Shown piece after piece: positions 63,001 to 64,000 of a stretch of 64,000 nucleotides of DNA (position 1 is its first letter; each line of letters begins with the position of its first letter). Origin of the DNA: Kryptolebias marmoratus (Eukaryota > Chordata > Actinopteri > Cyprinodontiformes > Rivulidae); assembly GCF_001649575.2 (NCBI RefSeq), contig NC_051434.1, forward strand, positions 3,627,283-3,691,282. Reading direction: 5' to 3'. A model generated the notes under the pieces. It was not told the DNA's origin, did no database searches, and was given only the letters and a program-made list of their open reading frames with translations. The position numbers were made by a program, and so were the translations under genes.

Positions 63001-64000
63001 TCTCAGTCAATGAAAAACGCTCCAGAGCCAAAACCCGGAGCTCCAGTTGGATCCGTTCTTCAACCAGCCGTCCAGAATTCAAACATCTACTCCACTTCCA
63101 CTCCGCACACACAGAAAAAACCCCCCACATTTTTCACATTTAAAGAACTTAAAACCAATAAAAGATTCAATTATTAAATTATTTCTGCCAGTTGGTATTT
63201 ACAAGTATTTGGCAAATCTTTACAGTTTAATTTTCAAATATTATATTTATTTAAACTATTCTGAATGGTACCTTAACTCTAGCCGGGGGAAAACCTGCTT
63301 CAGAAGAGAGTTAAATTAAGACACTAAAGCAGGAAATGCATGTCACCTGCCGCTTTCAAGATGGCTGCCACAAGCACATTTTGTAAGGTGTGTTAACGCT
63401 CAGAGTTTTTGTTTAGGAAGACTCTCAGCTACAACTACATAAACTTTACCTCTTTATCTGTATCCATTGTTGCGTCTGCAAAGATCAATTAGCTGTAGCA
63501 GCCATCTTGAATTGGGATAACTCCTAATGTCAGTCAGCTGTAAACGTACATCCAGTGATTACTGTCTGAAAGAGTCAGTATAATCTGTCCAGTGGGTCAT
63601 GAGATATTTTGCTAACAGACAGAGCTGACTCCAGTAGTTAACGTTAAGTTTTATAAACAAATCAGTTTGCATTCAGAGTCCTTGTTGGGGAGACTCCGCT
63701 ACTAGCATAACAAATGTGAGCTCAATATCTGTAAACGTGGCTGAGTCGCTGCTGTTTTAGTGTTTGCTAAAGGTCACTTAGTTGTGGCAGCCATCTTGAA
63801 TGGGACAGACTCCAAAAGTTAATCAGTTGGAGCTGAAAATCCAATGATTACTTTCCGAGAGTTTCGTTGAAATTCATCCATTAGTTCACAAGATGGTTTG
63901 CTGCTGATTGTACAGACACACACACACAAACCATAAAACATGATGTCTGACTGCTGTACCTGCTCACTGGAGGCAGGCAGCTTGTGAGGGTCCATGGTGA
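57094..64000 (-). CDS. mtss1: MTSS I-BAR domain containing 1 (metastasis suppressor 1), C-terminal part; runs off the right edge
   Basis: Minus-strand exons in order: 64000-63960 (partial), 62116-62019, 61182-60957, 59704-59630, 59439-59179, 58770-58606, 58481-58325 and 57749-57094. All are in phase, giving about 559 residues; the I-BAR domain and start lie beyond the window. Family blocks are clear: DLKGSECTWTYQTPPSSPST, SLNSVNSSDSRSSGSHCHSP, SSVSSHDSGFISQDAFQSKS, WAKPGPYDQPMVNTLRR, LARGLHLDIH, TPCCSEDTIPSQVSD and FDKSSTIPRNSDISQSYRRM. A proline-rich stretch then leads to a C-terminal WH2 actin-binding motif (VAIRRGVKLKKATTNDRSAP). MTSS1 bends membranes through its I-BAR domain and binds actin monomers. 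Which teleost paralogue this is cannot be settled here. Confidence 0.95.
59630..59704 (-). CDS. mtss1: candidate 75-base cassette exon of mtss1
   Basis: The exon is flanked by a ctctcag acceptor and a GTGAAC donor. It is exactly 25 codons in phase 0 and encodes a serine/proline-rich stretch (SVNEEASSSSPSSPSHPEP then SSGQQQ). The exons on both sides also meet in phase 0, so inclusion or skipping both keep the frame. I do not recall this segment in the main human protein, so alternative use is likely. Confidence 0.7.
60133..60596 (+). repeat. tandem pair of an unclassified dispersed repeat (copies B and C)
   Basis: Two units with a period of about 241 bases, in an mtss1 intron. Each begins gactctcagctactaccac and ends with a gtggctcatgagatattgtg or gtggttcaggagatattttg block followed by gctaacac or ctaacagacag. 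The first unit also has ggcagccatcttgaatta. No coding potential and no obvious terminal inverted repeats. Confidence 0.75.
61415..61428 (+). promoter_or_regulatory. CTCF-like motif (plus orientation)
   Basis: CCACAAGGTGGCAG, the same 14-mer as at 53205-53218 but on the opposite strand, lies in an mtss1 intron. Confidence 0.45.
62746..62773. repeat. 28-base perfect palindrome
   Basis: The two 14-base halves (atttaactaatttt and aaaattagttaaat) are exact reverse complements with no spacer. It lies in an mtss1 intron in AT-rich sequence. Confidence 0.9.
63398..63921 (+). repeat. tandem pair of the same dispersed repeat (copies D and E)
   Basis: Two units with a period of about 272 bases. Both contain tcagag and gttagg- or ttgggg-like leaders, gactctcagct or gactccgct, cagccatcttgaat, a ccagtgattact or ccaatgattact block, and a gagatattttgctaac-type end. 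Copy E is the more diverged at its end. They lie in the mtss1 intron next to the right edge. Confidence 0.75.
63906..63928. repeat. short (CA)n run
   Basis: Imperfect CA units directly after repeat copy E. Similar cag/aca-rich tails follow some other copies. Confidence 0.7.

Noticed and set aside
1..64000. CRISPR arrays, tRNA, rRNA, viral insertions or autonomous transposon genes
   Set aside because: I looked for direct-repeat arrays, cloverleaf-type genes and long retroelement or transposase frames and found none. Only short non-autonomous elements are present.

Overview
The window is nuclear DNA from a ray-finned fish, probably a percomorph-type teleost; the species cannot be named. The signs are spliced protein genes with short GT-AG introns, AT-rich non-coding DNA, dinucleotide and tetranucleotide microsatellites, repeat families I recognise as common in teleosts, and six vertebrate genes. 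Five of them (ndufb9, tatdn1, rnf139, tmem65, mtss1) belong to one human neighbourhood, 8q24.13. There is no bacterial, plasmid, phage or CRISPR content.

Layout from left to right. 1-2.7 kb has no gene and contains microsatellites. 3.5-8.9 kb (+) is a secreted fibrinogen-C-domain protein with a coiled coil (six coding exons, 525 aa). 9.9-12.5 kb (-) is ndufb9, a complex I subunit, whose 3' end faces that gene. 12.5-12.75 kb is a compact shared promoter, and tatdn1 (+, a TatD-type metal-dependent nuclease, 12 exons) runs to 17.6 kb. 19.0-25.1 kb (+) is rnf139/TRC8, an ER-membrane RING E3 ligase. 28.2-50.0 kb (+) is tmem65, a mitochondrial inner-membrane protein, with a first intron of almost 15 kb. 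57.1 kb to the right edge (-) is the 3' half of mtss1, an I-BAR/WH2 actin regulator whose N-terminal domain lies outside the window. All coding exons were placed by reading splice sites and phase on the sequence. ndufb9, tatdn1, rnf139 and tmem65 give complete open frames close to the lengths I remember for the human proteins.

The genes do not form a pathway. ndufb9 and tmem65 act in mitochondria, and one possible tatdn1 start would add a mitochondrial-like leader; rnf139 acts at the ER; the fibrinogen-like protein is secreted; mtss1 works at the plasma membrane and actin cortex. The ndufb9/tatdn1, rnf139 and tmem65 upstream regions all carry ACGTC-core (CRE/ATF-like) elements.

I found no new multi-gene system. 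Points worth a second look are: a paired tandem repeat family in mtss1 introns that carries YY1-like motifs; a foldback element in the rnf139 3' region; upstream AUGs before rnf139; a polyalanine tract in rnf139; a shortened calcium loop in the fibrinogen-like protein; a candidate cassette exon in mtss1; CTCF-like motifs; and gene order that differs from human.
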